A stretch of DNA of 64,000 bases from Acidimicrobiales bacterium. Its GTDB lineage: Bacteria; Actinomycetota; Acidimicrobiia; Acidimicrobiales; Poriferisodalaceae. Shown here piece by piece: positions 37,626 through 47,574 of the stretch. Location: the NCBI GenBank assembly GCA_041394185.1, contig JAWKIQ010000001.1, positions 1 through 64,000 of the forward strand, in the 5' to 3' direction. A program made the translations under genes and the position numbers. How positions within the stretch are numbered: position 1 is the stretch's first letter; each line of letters begins with the position of its first letter. The notes under the pieces are model-generated. The model ran no database searches and had not been told where the DNA came from. It saw only the letters and a program-made list of their open reading frames with translations.

Positions 37626-38749
37626 GCGAGCAGAACGCCAGGGCCGTGGCTTTGACGGCCCTGATGCAGATCGAGGCCGGCCAGCGTTCGGGTCCCGTGC
37701 TGGCGCAGCTGCTGGCCACCGCCGAGCTCGACAAGCGCGATCGCGCATTCGTCACCAACCTGGTGCAGGGGGTCACCCGAATGCGTCGGGCGTGCGACCA
37801 CCTGATCGACGCACACCTCGATCGCAAACCCGACGAGGTCGTGCGCCAGGTGCTGCGTTTGGGGACCTATCAGCTGCTGTGGCTGCAGACGCCTCTGCAT
37901 GCGGCCGTGGATGCCACCGTCGAGATCGCACCGCGCCGGGCTCGTGGGTTCGTCAACGCCGTGTTGAGGAGGGTTGCCGATGCAGGGGTTACGAAGTCTT
38001 GGCCCTCGGCAGCGGTCGAGCTGTCGTACCCGGACTGGATCGTCGATCGCTTGACCAACGACCTCGGCGCGGATGCCGACGGGGCACTTCGTGCGATGAA
38101 CGACCCCGAGACGCCTGCCCCCAGACCAGACGGATTCGTCCAGGGACTGGCGTCCAGGTGGGTCGTCGACGAGGTGGCCGCTCAGACCGGTGATCTGGTA
38201 GCCGATCTGTGCGCTGCGCCGGGCGGAAAGTCGACGGGTCTGGCGCTTGGGGGCGCAACGGTGATCGCCGCCGAGATCGCATCACACCGCATCGACGTGC
38301 TGGCCGAAACCGCACACCGTTTTGGCCAAGGCCGTGTGCTGGTGGTTCGTGCCGATGCCGGGTCGGCACCGTTCCCGGCAGCTTCGTTCGACCGGGTGGT
38401 GGTAGATGCACCGTGTAGCGGCCTGGGTGCGTTGGGCCGACGCTCCGACGCTCGCTGGAAGATCAAGGCGCGCGATGTAGACCGACTGGCCAGGGTCCAG
38501 AGCCGCCTGCTCGGCTCGGCCGCCGAACTGGTGAAACCGGGCGGCACCCTGATTTACGCGGTGTGCACGATGACCCGAGCCGAGACCTCCGATGTCGTCG
38601 GTGGTTTCGCCGATGAGCGGTTCGAGCCCGACCCGCTGGTGTGGCCAGATCGCTGGCGACCACTCGAGGGCACCCGCCACGGTGGTCTGCTGCTGCCGCA
38701 GGATCATGGCACCGACGCGATGGCGGTCGCGCGCTGGCGTCGGGCGTAG
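37622..38749 (+). CDS. rsmB: 16S rRNA (cytosine-967-C5)-methyltransferase
   Basis: A 375-residue two-domain enzyme. Residues 1 to about 130 are a NusB-like RNA-binding domain (ARAVALTALMQIEAGQRSGP, DRAFVTNLVQGVTRMRRACD). The SAM-binding domain has LVADLCAAPGGKSTGLAL, VVVRADAGSAPFPAASFD, the release Cys in VVVDAPCSGLGALGRRSD and the nucleophile Cys in LIYAVCTMTRAET. The def-fmt-rsmB order is widely conserved. GTG start by overlap with fmt. Confidence 0.94.
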   Translation: MSEQNARAVALTALMQIEAGQRSGPVLAQLLATAELDKRDRAFVTNLVQGVTRMRRACDHLIDAHLDRKPDEVVRQVLRLGTYQLLWLQTPLHAAVDATVEIAPRRARGFVNAVLRRVADAGVTKSWPSAAVELSYPDWIVDRLTNDLGADADGALRAMNDPETPAPRPDGFVQGLASRWVVDEVAAQTGDLVADLCAAPGGKSTGLALGGATVIAAEIASHRIDVLAETAHRFGQGRVLVVRADAGSAPFPAASFDRVVVDAPCSGLGALGRRSDARWKIKARDVDRLARVQSRLLGSAAELVKPGGTLIYAVCTMTRAETSDVVGGFADERFEPDPLVWPDRWRPLEGTRHGGLLLPQDHGTDAMAVARWRRA

Positions 38750-38752
38750 CCT
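38747..38752 (+). promoter_or_regulatory. Possible -10 element of the aminotransferase gene
   Basis: TAGCCT, made partly of the rsmB stop codon, lies 8 bases before GTG 38761. Confidence 0.3.
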
Positions 38753-38760
38753 CTGCATTC

Positions 38761-39933
<1,173 letters not shown>

Positions 39934-40123
39934 GCACCGCGTAACGCGAAAGAACCGCCAGGGCCTTCGGCGCTCCGGGTGCGGTTCACGGGCACCCGGG
40001 CGCCGTCGTGCCCGCTGAATTGTCGACGTCCACCGGTCCTGTGCTCCGCCATCGACAACGGTTATGCGCCGGAGTTGTTGATGGCGCCCGCTCAGTTTGG
40101 GTGAGTCATCTCTCAAGAATCTC

Positions 40124-43100
40124 TCAACGTTGGGTGACCTTTTGCGGCGAGCCGTACCGCCTTTGCTGGGCGGCTCCGGTGGCGGCCAGGTCGCGCCTTG
40201 CCGTCGATTCGCTGACCCCGAAGACCCTCGCCACCAGCCGTGGGTCCAGTTTGGCGTCGAGCGCGCGAGCGGCCCGCACCGCCAGCGCTACGGCGGCGCG
40301 TCGCTGGTCGGTCGGCAGCCCTGCCGCAGCCTCGACGGCGATCAGATGCTCGGAGCCTCGGGCATCGACTGCCACCAGCCGCGTGCCGTCTGCCGACTGC
40401 GCTCGCCGCCTGGCGGCAATCTCGGCGACCTCGGGGGCGGGGTTGACGGCGTCCAGCAACGGGTCGAGCGGTGCGTAGCTGCGGGCCAGCTCAGACCATG
40501 CGCGGTCGAGCGAGGCCGTGGCATCCAGATCGCGACCCTGTGCTTCGGCCAGATGCAGGCTGGCCAATTCGAGTTCGGGATAGGCGCCCGCAGCTGGTCG
40601 CAGCATCATGCCGTGCAGCAGCTGAACCGCAGCATCGTGGCGCCCCACCCTCACCAGCAGGTCGGCTCGAAGGGCGCCGGCGGCGCGGCGTTCGCCCAGT
40701 GTTCCCCGCGGCAGCTCGTCGAGAATCGCCAGGGCGTCGTCGAACTCGCCGAGCTGGCGCGCCAAACGCGCACGCCACAGGATCACGCGGGCCGATTTCG
40801 GCCGCTGGCCGTTCTTGCCGGCCGACTCGAGCAGGTCAAGGCACTCGCCGGCATCTTCGAGGTGCCCTTGGTTGAATGCGAGCGCGGCCCGCGCCGCCGC
40901 CAAATGCTGACGCACCGATGTGAATGGCGACCTCTCGAGACGCCCGAGAATCGGCTCGACTCGCTCGTGGTCACCTGTCAACTCGGCGAGGGTCACCGCA
41001 ATGACCGCCCGTGCCATCTGGGCGGGCTCAGTGCTTGCGCTGGAATGAGACACAAACCTGCTCAGCTCGTGTATCGCAGTGCCCTTCAGACCGGCCGCAG
41101 CCAAGCATCGGGCGTAGTGCACCATCGGCGCTCCCAGGGCCGAGGCGGCCGACATCACCTGGACCTGCTGTATCAGCGGGCCGAAGACGGCCATAGCACC
41201 GTCGAGGTCGTCGCTTGCAAGACCTGAGGCTGCGGCGGCGGTGAACCGAACTCGGCCGACGAGGTCGCCAGATCCGGCGGCGTGCTCGGCGGCTTGTTCT
41301 GCAGCCGTGACCAGTCGCGGATCGCCAGGGCGGCTGGCCAACAGGAGGTCGGTTTCGGCTTCGAGGATGGCCAGGCGCGTGGCTGACGAGGACTCTGACC
41401 GGTCGACACCATCGAGTTCGGCTTCCGCAGCCTCGAAGTCGCCGCGATGGGTGAGGATCTGGGCCTTGGCAACCATGAGTCGGGTGGCGAGGTCGCCATC
41501 GACCTGGCCAGCCGACGCCGCGGAGAGCAGGGCCTCAGCTTCGTCTACGCGTCCACCTGCAAGCCGACCTGCAACGCAAACGTCGGCCAGTCGGTGCATG
41601 GTTGCTTGGCTCAGACGAGCCTCAGCATGGTGGAGTAGCCGGTCGAAGACTTCGAGGTCGCCGAGCGTGGCCGCGGCTCGCAACACACGTCCCAGCACAG
41701 CCTCAGCGCTGTCGTCGAAGGTGCCGCCTTGGTCCAGCAAGGCATCGACCGCCGTCGCTGCTCGAACGACGTCGCCCACTCTCAGCGCTGCGTCGGCAAC
41801 CCCAGCCAATGAACCCACCGGCTGTCGCAACGGGGAGACACCGGGCGACCGGTCGGAAAGCACTGCCAAGACCAGCCGAGGAACCACCAAACGTACGCCG
41901 CTCGGCTCGGCGCTGTCGATGCTCACGAGGCCTGTGCGGTCGAGTCGTTCGCAAGCCTGTTCGAGTGTCGACTGCGGCATTGGGCACAGGTGCGTCAGCT
42001 CGTCGAAGGTGGCGACACCGTCGTTGCGGGCCAGCGCCGCCAAGACCTCCGACTGCGGGCTGGGCAACCCGGCGAGCTCTAGGCCCAGGGCATCCATGGT
42101 CGAATCGGAGAGATCGTCGGTCCAGAATTGAGATGGCGCCACGGCGCCCACCCGCTGCATGGTCTCGAGGGTGTGGATGACCAGCCACGGAGTCGTGGCT
42201 CCGCTGGCCTGCAGTGCTGCGGTTGTCGAGTCGGCGTCAACCCACGGACTGGTAGCCAGCACCAGTTCGGAAATGTCGGCGCGATCGAGGCGTCCCAGCG
42301 ACAGCTGGCGACAAGCCGGCGATCCGGCGACCGAGTTGATCAGCCGGCCCGCCGCCGCGGTGCTGTCGACCGCCTGCGCGCGGTATGTGACGGCGAGTGC
42401 CAGGCGTGACCCATCGAGGCTGTTCGCTATGTCGAGCAGCAGTTCGGCCGATCGGTCGTCGCAGCGATGGCAGTCATCGATCGCCAGCACAAGCGCGTGG
42501 GTCTCGCATAGGGCGGCTAGCGCGTGGAGCAGAGCCAGCGACTGAGACGACTCGTCCCTGGTGTCACGGGTGCCGTTGCCCGCCACCGCGGGTACCAGAA
42601 CGCCGAGTGCTGGTTGTAAGTGGGCGGGAACCCTGGTTCGCAGGCGCCGAAGCTCGATGGGTGTGAGGATCGACGACAGCAACGACCGCACCGTCGCCAG
42701 TTCGGCCGGATCGCCGTGTGCTCGGGCGACCCGTGCGCCGCGCACGCGGGCCGAACGGCCGAACTCGTCGAGCAGGCGAGACTTGCCGGCGCCCCACCCT
42801 CCGTCGATGGCCAGAAGGGTCGGAGCCCCGCGGGCAAAATCGGCTGCGCAGGCTGTTGCTGCCGCAATCTGCGGGCGCCTGCCGACAAGCGGAGCGTGCG
42901 CCCCGACCGGTGGCTCGCCCGCAGCGCGTTGGGTCGAGGAGCGCGACCGGATGATCTCGTCGCGAAGCGCAATCGTCTCTTCGTCTGGTTCGAGGCCGAG
43001 CTCGAGTTCCAGGATCTCCCTGCAGGCGTTCCATGCCGCGAGCGCGGCCGTCGGTCGCGAGCTGAGCATCTCGAGCCTGATCAGGCGTCGGTGCGATTCC

Positions 43101-43723
43101 TCCGACAACGGATCGAGGTCTACCAGACGTCGCGCCACCGGCCGGGCTGCGTCGTACAGACCTCTGGCGGTTCGCAACTCGACCAGACGGTCAAAGACCA
43201 GCCGGGCCTGGTCGCGCAGGTTTCCTCTAGGCACGGTGAGCCAGTCGTCGAACAGCCCATCGAGCAGGTCGCCGACGTACAACTCTGCGGCTTCTTCGAG
43301 CGCGCTCAGCTCGGCAGCCGAGCCCGGTTTGGCCCGCCTTGCAGCGGCGATCAATTCGCCGAACTCCGCTATGTCTGTGGTCAACCAGATCTCTTCGTCG
43401 GCGCCGTCTGGTCGGTGTGGGGTGGTGGCAAGCCCGATGAAGTGATTCGAGTTCTCGACCAGCGACGCCGCGCCCGCTTCTTCGAGGGTGTTTCGCACCC
43501 GCCACAACTCTTGGCTCAGTTGTTTGCGTCCGCGCGTCTCATCGTGCAGGTCGGGCCAAAGACCGTTGATGAGCGAGCTGCGGCTGGACGGGCCCGGGTT
43601 CAACAACAGGTAGGCGAGCAGGGCTTGGGCCCGCCGCGACGCCGGTGCGGGCACCCGTCGGCCGTCGACCTCGACGACCATGGCCCCAAGCAGCCGCACC
43701 GTCAGCCTCACCATGGGCACCAA
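40124..43723 (-). CDS. SARP/BTAD-type transcriptional regulator with STAND ATPase and TPR-like repeats
   Basis: A 1199-residue giant regulator. Residues 1 to about 95 form a winged-helix OmpR-like DNA-binding domain (VRLLGAMVVEVDGRRVPAPA, SRRAQALLAYLLLNPGP). About 110-260 is the bacterial transcriptional activator domain (SEESHRRLIRLEMLSSRPTA, ELELGLEPDEETIALRDEI). An ATPase follows with P-loop IDGGWGAGKSRLLDEF (near residue 313) and ALVLAIDDCHRCD. The rest is alanine-rich helical repeats, ending in a possible HTH (LVARVFGVSESTARRDLAAT). Such proteins activate secondary metabolism, but no such cluster lies nearby, so its targets are unknown. It is divergent from the mog-type gene, 33 bases apart. 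MVRL at 43714 is an alternative start. Confidence 0.85.
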   Translation of the reverse strand: MVPMVRLTVRLLGAMVVEVDGRRVPAPASRRAQALLAYLLLNPGPSSRSSLINGLWPDLHDETRGRKQLSQELWRVRNTLEEAGAASLVENSNHFIGLATTPHRPDGADEEIWLTTDIAEFGELIAAARRAKPGSAAELSALEEAAELYVGDLLDGLFDDWLTVPRGNLRDQARLVFDRLVELRTARGLYDAARPVARRLVDLDPLSEESHRRLIRLEMLSSRPTAALAAWNACREILELELGLEPDEETIALRDEIIRSRSSTQRAAGEPPVGAHAPLVGRRPQIAAATACAADFARGAPTLLAIDGGWGAGKSRLLDEFGRSARVRGARVARAHGDPAELATVRSLLSSILTPIELRRLRTRVPAHLQPALGVLVPAVAGNGTRDTRDESSQSLALLHALAALCETHALVLAIDDCHRCDDRSAELLLDIANSLDGSRLALAVTYRAQAVDSTAAAGRLINSVAGSPACRQLSLGRLDRADISELVLATSPWVDADSTTAALQASGATTPWLVIHTLETMQRVGAVAPSQFWTDDLSDSTMDALGLELAGLPSPQSEVLAALARNDGVATFDELTHLCPMPQSTLEQACERLDRTGLVSIDSAEPSGVRLVVPRLVLAVLSDRSPGVSPLRQPVGSLAGVADAALRVGDVVRAATAVDALLDQGGTFDDSAEAVLGRVLRAAATLGDLEVFDRLLHHAEARLSQATMHRLADVCVAGRLAGGRVDEAEALLSAASAGQVDGDLATRLMVAKAQILTHRGDFEAAEAELDGVDRSESSSATRLAILEAETDLLLASRPGDPRLVTAAEQAAEHAAGSGDLVGRVRFTAAAASGLASDDLDGAMAVFGPLIQQVQVMSAASALGAPMVHYARCLAAAGLKGTAIHELSRFVSHSSASTEPAQMARAVIAVTLAELTGDHERVEPILGRLERSPFTSVRQHLAAARAALAFNQGHLEDAGECLDLLESAGKNGQRPKSARVILWRARLARQLGEFDDALAILDELPRGTLGERRAAGALRADLLVRVGRHDAAVQLLHGMMLRPAAGAYPELELASLHLAEAQGRDLDATASLDRAWSELARSYAPLDPLLDAVNPAPEVAEIAARRRAQSADGTRLVAVDARGSEHLIAVEAAAGLPTDQRRAAVALAVRAARALDAKLDPRLVARVFGVSESTARRDLAATGAAQQRRYGSPQKVTQR

Positions 43724-43743
43724 GCTAGGGCACTACACACCGC

Positions 43744-43749
43744 TACGCT
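43744..43749 (+). promoter_or_regulatory. -10 element of the mog-type gene (leaderless start)
   Basis: TACGCT lies 7 bases before GTG 43757, between the divergent SARP gene and the mog-type gene. Confidence 0.45.
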
Positions 43750-43756
43750 GCCGTGC

Positions 43757-44266
43757 GTGACTGACGGATCGCACCAGCATCAACCAGACGAACAGTCGCG
43801 GCTCGAGGCCAAGGTTCTCACCGTTTCGGACGGTGTCGTACACGGGGTCCGCGAAGACAAGAGCGGCGAGGCGTTGGCGGCCGCTGTCGAGCGAGCCGGA
43901 TTCACCGTTGTCGATCGCGGCGTCACCTCCGACGGCACCGACGAGGTTGCAGCCGCGCTGTCGGCTATGACCGACGGGTTCAGCGGAATCGTCGTGACCA
44001 CCGGCGGAACGGGCTTCACGCCGCGAGACCTCACCCCAGAAGGCACCCGCAAGGTCATCGATCGCGAGGCGCCCGGCCTGGCCGAGGCCATGCGCTTGGT
44101 GAACCCCCTCGGACGACTCAGCAGGGGGATCGCCGGTACCGCCGGTTCGGCGATCGTGCTGAACACCCCTGGCAGCACCAAGGGATGCGTCGAGTGTTTC
44201 GAGGCCGTGGCCGACGTATTGCCCCACGCGGTGCGTCTGCTGAACGGCGCCCACACCTCTCACTGA
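43757..44266 (+). CDS. MogA/MoaB-family molybdopterin adenylyltransferase-like protein
   Basis: A 169-residue protein of the MoCF-binding fold. AKVLTVSDGVVHGVREDKSG, VTSDGTDEVAAALSAM, the substrate loop VVTTGGTGFTPRDLTPEGTR, and LNPLGRLSRGIAG-like and VLNTPGSTKGCVECFEAV regions are typical. The family adenylates molybdopterin or aids molybdenum cofactor synthesis. No other moa/moe gene is in the window, so the exact step is open. The start GTG is supported by the -10 at 43744; reading further upstream would run antisense to the SARP gene. Confidence 0.88.
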   Translation: MTDGSHQHQPDEQSRLEAKVLTVSDGVVHGVREDKSGEALAAAVERAGFTVVDRGVTSDGTDEVAAALSAMTDGFSGIVVTTGGTGFTPRDLTPEGTRKVIDREAPGLAEAMRLVNPLGRLSRGIAGTAGSAIVLNTPGSTKGCVECFEAVADVLPHAVRLLNGAHTSH

Positions 44267-44279
44267 CGGGCCCAAAGAC

Positions 44280-45281
44280 GTGCCGGCATCCGACCGCGAC
44301 CACATGCTGGCGGCTATCGCCTCAGCCGACCGGGTGCGGGGCTCGACGGCCCCGAATCCTTGGGTTGGCTGCGCCATCGTGGCCGCCGACGGCGCTCGTT
44401 TCACGGGCGCGACCGAGCCGCCCCCTGGTAGACACGCCGAGGTCGTGGCTCTGGAGGCCGCCAGCGGCGCGGCCCGAGGCTCGACCGCCTATGTCACCCT
44501 CGAGCCCTGCAGCCACCACGGGCGCACCGGGCCGTGCACCGATGCCCTGATGGCTGCCGGGGTCGAGCGGGTGGTCGTCGGCACTCTCGACCCAGACGAA
44601 AAGGTCAACGGGCGCGGCGTTGCTGCACTTCGCTCGGCGGGCATCGAGGTGTCAGTCGGCACGGCCGAAGACCTGGTGCTCGACCAGTTGGGCCCCTACC
44701 TCCATCACCGAACCACCGGTCGCCCGTTCGTCACCCTGAAGCTGGCGGCTTCGATCGATGGGCGAACAGCGGCGCCTGACGGTTCGTCCCGATGGATCAC
44801 CGGAGAAGCGGCGCGCACCGATGTTCACCGGATGCGCGCCCGCTGCGACGCCATATTGGTCGGCGCCGGCACCGTCAGGGTCGACGACCCCGCGCTGGAC
44901 GTCAGGCATGTCGAAGGCACCAACCCCCGTCGATATGTGTTGGGATCGGTGCCTTCAGATGCCCGCGTTCGACCATGCACCGAACTGTCGGGCCCCCTGC
45001 CCGAGGTGCTCGACCGTCTCGGAGCCGACGGCGTGATCGACCTGCTGGTCGAAGGGGGCGCACGAGTGGCCCACGACCTGCACTCGGCCGGCCTCGTCGA
45101 TCGATACGTCGTGTACTTGGCCCCGATGCTGTTCGCGGGCGACGACGCCCACCCGATGTTCGTCGGCGCGGGCGCCTCCAACATATCCCAGGTGTGGCGG
45201 GGCCGCCTGGTCGAGGTCACGACTCTGGGCGAAGACATCAGGGTCACCCTCGAGCCGGGCCGCCGCGGCGGTGCGCGCTAG
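44280..45281 (+). CDS. ribD: RibD: bifunctional deaminase/reductase of riboflavin synthesis
   Basis: A 333-residue protein. The N-terminal cytidine-deaminase-like domain has NPWVGCAIV, the zinc motif PGRHAEVVAL and PCSHHGRTGPCTDALM. The C-terminal reductase domain has VTLKLAASIDGRTAAPDGSS, WITGEAARTDVHRMRARCDA, VGAGTVRVDDPALDV and LLVEGGARVAHDLHSAGLVD. It is a little shorter than E. coli RibD (367) between the last motifs. GTG 44280 starts 13 bases after the mog-type gene. The other rib genes are not in the window. Confidence 0.94.
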   Translation: MPASDRDHMLAAIASADRVRGSTAPNPWVGCAIVAADGARFTGATEPPPGRHAEVVALEAASGAARGSTAYVTLEPCSHHGRTGPCTDALMAAGVERVVVGTLDPDEKVNGRGVAALRSAGIEVSVGTAEDLVLDQLGPYLHHRTTGRPFVTLKLAASIDGRTAAPDGSSRWITGEAARTDVHRMRARCDAILVGAGTVRVDDPALDVRHVEGTNPRRYVLGSVPSDARVRPCTELSGPLPEVLDRLGADGVIDLLVEGGARVAHDLHSAGLVDRYVVYLAPMLFAGDDAHPMFVGAGASNISQVWRGRLVEVTTLGEDIRVTLEPGRRGGAR

Positions 45282-45284
45282 GTT
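45279..45284 (+). promoter_or_regulatory. -10 element of the LLM oxidoreductase gene (leaderless start)
   Basis: TAGGTT, using the ribD stop codon, lies 6 bases before ATG 45291. Confidence 0.45.
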
Positions 45285-45290
45285 GGCGTG

Positions 45291-46208
45291 ATGGATATCG
45301 GCATCAACGGATCAGGGCTGCTGGCGCAGCCGAACCTCGACGAGATCGTCGACGACATCGTCGCCAGCGACGACGCCGGCTTCTCGACCTACTGGTTGGC
45401 TCAGACCGGCTTGATGGACGCGCTGACCACCCTGGCCTTGGCCGGACGCGACACCACCCTCATCGAGCTGGGCACAGCCGTGGTTCCCACCTGGCCCCGG
45501 CATCCCCAAGCGCTGGCTGCCCAGGCGCTCACCGCCCAGGCGGCGACCGGCGGTCGCATCGTTCTGGGCATCGGGCTCGCCCATCAGCCCACGGTCGAAG
45601 GGCGTTGGAGAATGCGCTGGGAACGACCCATCCGCCAGATCCTCGACTATCTCAACGTCCTCGAGCCGCTGCTTGCCGAGGGCTCTGCCTCATACGAGGG
45701 CGACATGTGGTCCTTCGTGGGCGAGGCAGCCAGGCCCACTTCGACGCCCCCGCAGATCATGCTCGCCGCCCTGGGCGATCGCATGCTCGAAATCGCCGGG
45801 TCGCGTACTGCTGGCACCATCTTGTGGTGTGTCGGCCCGCGCACCCTCGAAACCCAGATCGTGCCCAAGATCAACGACGCTGCGGCCAAGGCCGACAGGG
45901 CCCAGCCGAGGGTCGTGTGCAGCCTTCCGGTGGCCGTCACCGACAACCCTCAGCCCACGCGCCAGTTCGTCGGCGCGATGTTGAAGGACTACGCGAGTCT
46001 GCCGTCGTACCGCGCCATGCTCGACATCGAGGGCGTACACGGGGTCGAGGAGATCAGCCTCATCGGGTCTGAGGACCATGTTCGAGAAGGGCTGGCACGC
46101 ATCGCCGAATCGGGAGCAACCGACTTCACGGCAGTGGTCGTGGCATCCGACCCAGACGAGCGGGCGCGCACCATGGCGGTGTTGGGCCAGGTGCAGGCCA
46201 ACCGCTAA
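45291..46208 (+). CDS. LLM-class (luciferase-like) F420-dependent oxidoreductase
   Basis: A 305-residue TIM-barrel protein. IGINGSGLLAQPNLDEIVDD, GFSTYWLAQTGLMDALTTLA, RDTTLIELGTAVVPTWPRHP, ATGGRIVLGIGLAHQP, and MLAALGDRMLEIAGSRTAGT are characteristic of the LLM family. The TWPRHP strand and the VxLGIG segment suggest the F420-using branch (TIGR03564-like), but the substrate is unknown. ATG 45291 is favoured over GTG 45288 by the adjacent -10. It converges with the CPBP gene; the two stop codons overlap. Confidence 0.87.
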   Translation: MDIGINGSGLLAQPNLDEIVDDIVASDDAGFSTYWLAQTGLMDALTTLALAGRDTTLIELGTAVVPTWPRHPQALAAQALTAQAATGGRIVLGIGLAHQPTVEGRWRMRWERPIRQILDYLNVLEPLLAEGSASYEGDMWSFVGEAARPTSTPPQIMLAALGDRMLEIAGSRTAGTILWCVGPRTLETQIVPKINDAAAKADRAQPRVVCSLPVAVTDNPQPTRQFVGAMLKDYASLPSYRAMLDIEGVHGVEEISLIGSEDHVREGLARIAESGATDFTAVVVASDPDERARTMAVLGQVQANR

Positions 46209-47095
46209 CCCAGAGGGTTGAAGCTGGTGTAGGCAGGCTCGATCGGGGCGACATTGGCGCTCATCAGCGCCGTCCACGGCTGAGCCGCGTCGCTGAGTCG
46301 CTTCAGGGCAAACCCGGCACCGGCTGCCAGCAGCAACAGCGACACGGTCTTCCAGCCGCTGGAGCCGGGCATTCCCTGCGCGTCGAACGGGATGTCGACA
46401 AACAGGTTCAGCAGCGCGTGCAGAACCACTGCGGGCCAGATGCTGCGGCACTCGAGCACGACGGCCGTCAAGCACAACGACGACACGAACCCGACCACAA
46501 CGAGAGATCCGCCGCCGCCCACCGCGGCATCGATCAGCGCCGTGGCGACCGCCGCCCACAGAACGCCGTAACGATGCTTGGCCAGTGCCGACGCGATGAA
46601 CACCAGCACCACGCCCCTGAACACGAACTCGGCCATCAAAGCGCCCGCTATGTTCTCGAGGCTCACCGCCAGAACCCGCAGGGGTGTATCCCACTGTGAG
46701 GCACGTATGGCGATGAGGGGCACCAGGCAGGCGACCACAACCACCACCGAACGCCGCAGCCCCTGCGGTACCCACTGCCCGCTGACGCCGGCCAGGTGTC
46801 TCCAGCCAGCCGAGGTCAACAGCGCATAGGCAACCAATGCTGTCAGCGCCGCGGCGATAGCCGCAGAGTGGAGCTCGAAATACTGGGTGTCCAGGCGGTC
46901 TTCGGCCTTGGACGTGAAGATCGAGTCGAGCCACCAGAACGCCAGCGCCAGGACGAGTCCACCAGCCACGGCCATCCACTCGAGGGGCTTCACCTGCGAC
47001 AGCTCGCTCACAAACGCGGGGGCGCTGGTCTGGGCCGAAGGCGTTGAGGTCGATTCGGAGTCTGTCTCGGCTTCCACCGACTGATTCTCTAACAC
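46205..47095 (-). CDS. CPBP-family (Abi/Rce1-like) intramembrane protein
   Basis: About 296 residues from GTG 47095 (the start is uncertain). A polar N-terminus rich in Ser, Thr and Glu precedes about eight membrane segments. The CPBP motifs are LMAEFVFRGVVLVF (EExxxR type), LVVVGFVSSLCLTAVVLECR, and WPAVVLHALLNLFVD (HxxxN). The first Glu of the EE pair is Ala (AEFVFRG); in Rce1 that Glu is catalytic, so activity is doubtful. Family members are CAAX-like proteases or bacteriocin self-immunity proteins. It lies tail-to-tail with the LLM gene and divergent from groES. Confidence 0.8.
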   Translation of the reverse strand: MLENQSVEAETDSESTSTPSAQTSAPAFVSELSQVKPLEWMAVAGGLVLALAFWWLDSIFTSKAEDRLDTQYFELHSAAIAAALTALVAYALLTSAGWRHLAGVSGQWVPQGLRRSVVVVVACLVPLIAIRASQWDTPLRVLAVSLENIAGALMAEFVFRGVVLVFIASALAKHRYGVLWAAVATALIDAAVGGGGSLVVVGFVSSLCLTAVVLECRSIWPAVVLHALLNLFVDIPFDAQGMPGSSGWKTVSLLLLAAGAGFALKRLSDAAQPWTALMSANVAPIEPAYTSFNPLG

Positions 47096-47169
47096 ATCTC
47101 CGCCCCCGTCGCGCCACCTCGACGAATCAGCAGGTGTCGCAGTCGGTGAACCTTGTAGTTTTGACCACC

Positions 47170-47574
47170 GTGTCCGATCCTGTCGAAGATCAACCCGCAC
47201 CAGAACCCTCTGCCGCCGAGGCATCTGGCCAACCACAACCCAAGAGCAAGACTGCGGGCGAGCGCCTTCCCATCAAGATGTTGGGCGACAGGCTGCTGGT
47301 TTCGTTGTCGAGCGATTCGGGCGAGCGCAGGTCGAGCGGCGGAATCCTCATCCCGGCGACGGCCCAGATGAGCAAGCGACTGGTCTGGGGTGAGGTGGTC
47401 GGCACGGGCTCCAACGTCAGGGGAGCCAAGGTCGGTGATCGGGTGCTGTTCAGCCCCGAAGACCGCTACGAGGTCGAGGTCCAGGGCGACGACTACATAA
47501 TTCTCCGGGAACGAGACCTGCACGCCATAGCGGCCACCAGGGTCGAGGCCAACTCGACAGGGTTGTATCTGTGA
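47170..47574 (+). CDS. groES: GroES-like co-chaperonin (Cpn10) with N-terminal extension
   Basis: A 134-residue protein. The last about 95 residues are a Cpn10 fold: IKMLGDRLLVSLSSDSGERR, SSGGILIPATAQ, KRLVWGEVVGTGSNVRGAKV, GDRVLFSPEDRYEVEVQGDD and YIILRERDLHAIA. The first about 35 residues are an acidic, Pro/Ala-rich tail (SDPVEDQPAPEPSAAEASGQ) not present in normal GroES. The mobile loop region differs from the usual EKTASGIVLP style (ERRSSGGILIP). No groEL follows; instead trpEG starts by a GTGA overlap. A TAGTTT lies 8 bases before the GTG. It may be a second, specialised Cpn10. Confidence 0.82.
   Translation: MSDPVEDQPAPEPSAAEASGQPQPKSKTAGERLPIKMLGDRLLVSLSSDSGERRSSGGILIPATAQMSKRLVWGEVVGTGSNVRGAKVGDRVLFSPEDRYEVEVQGDDYIILRERDLHAIAATRVEANSTGLYL

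Noticed and set aside
42620..43756. Upstream extension of the mog-type gene to 548 residues
   Set aside because: The added part is antisense to the SARP gene and has no family match; the short form has a -10 element and normal length.
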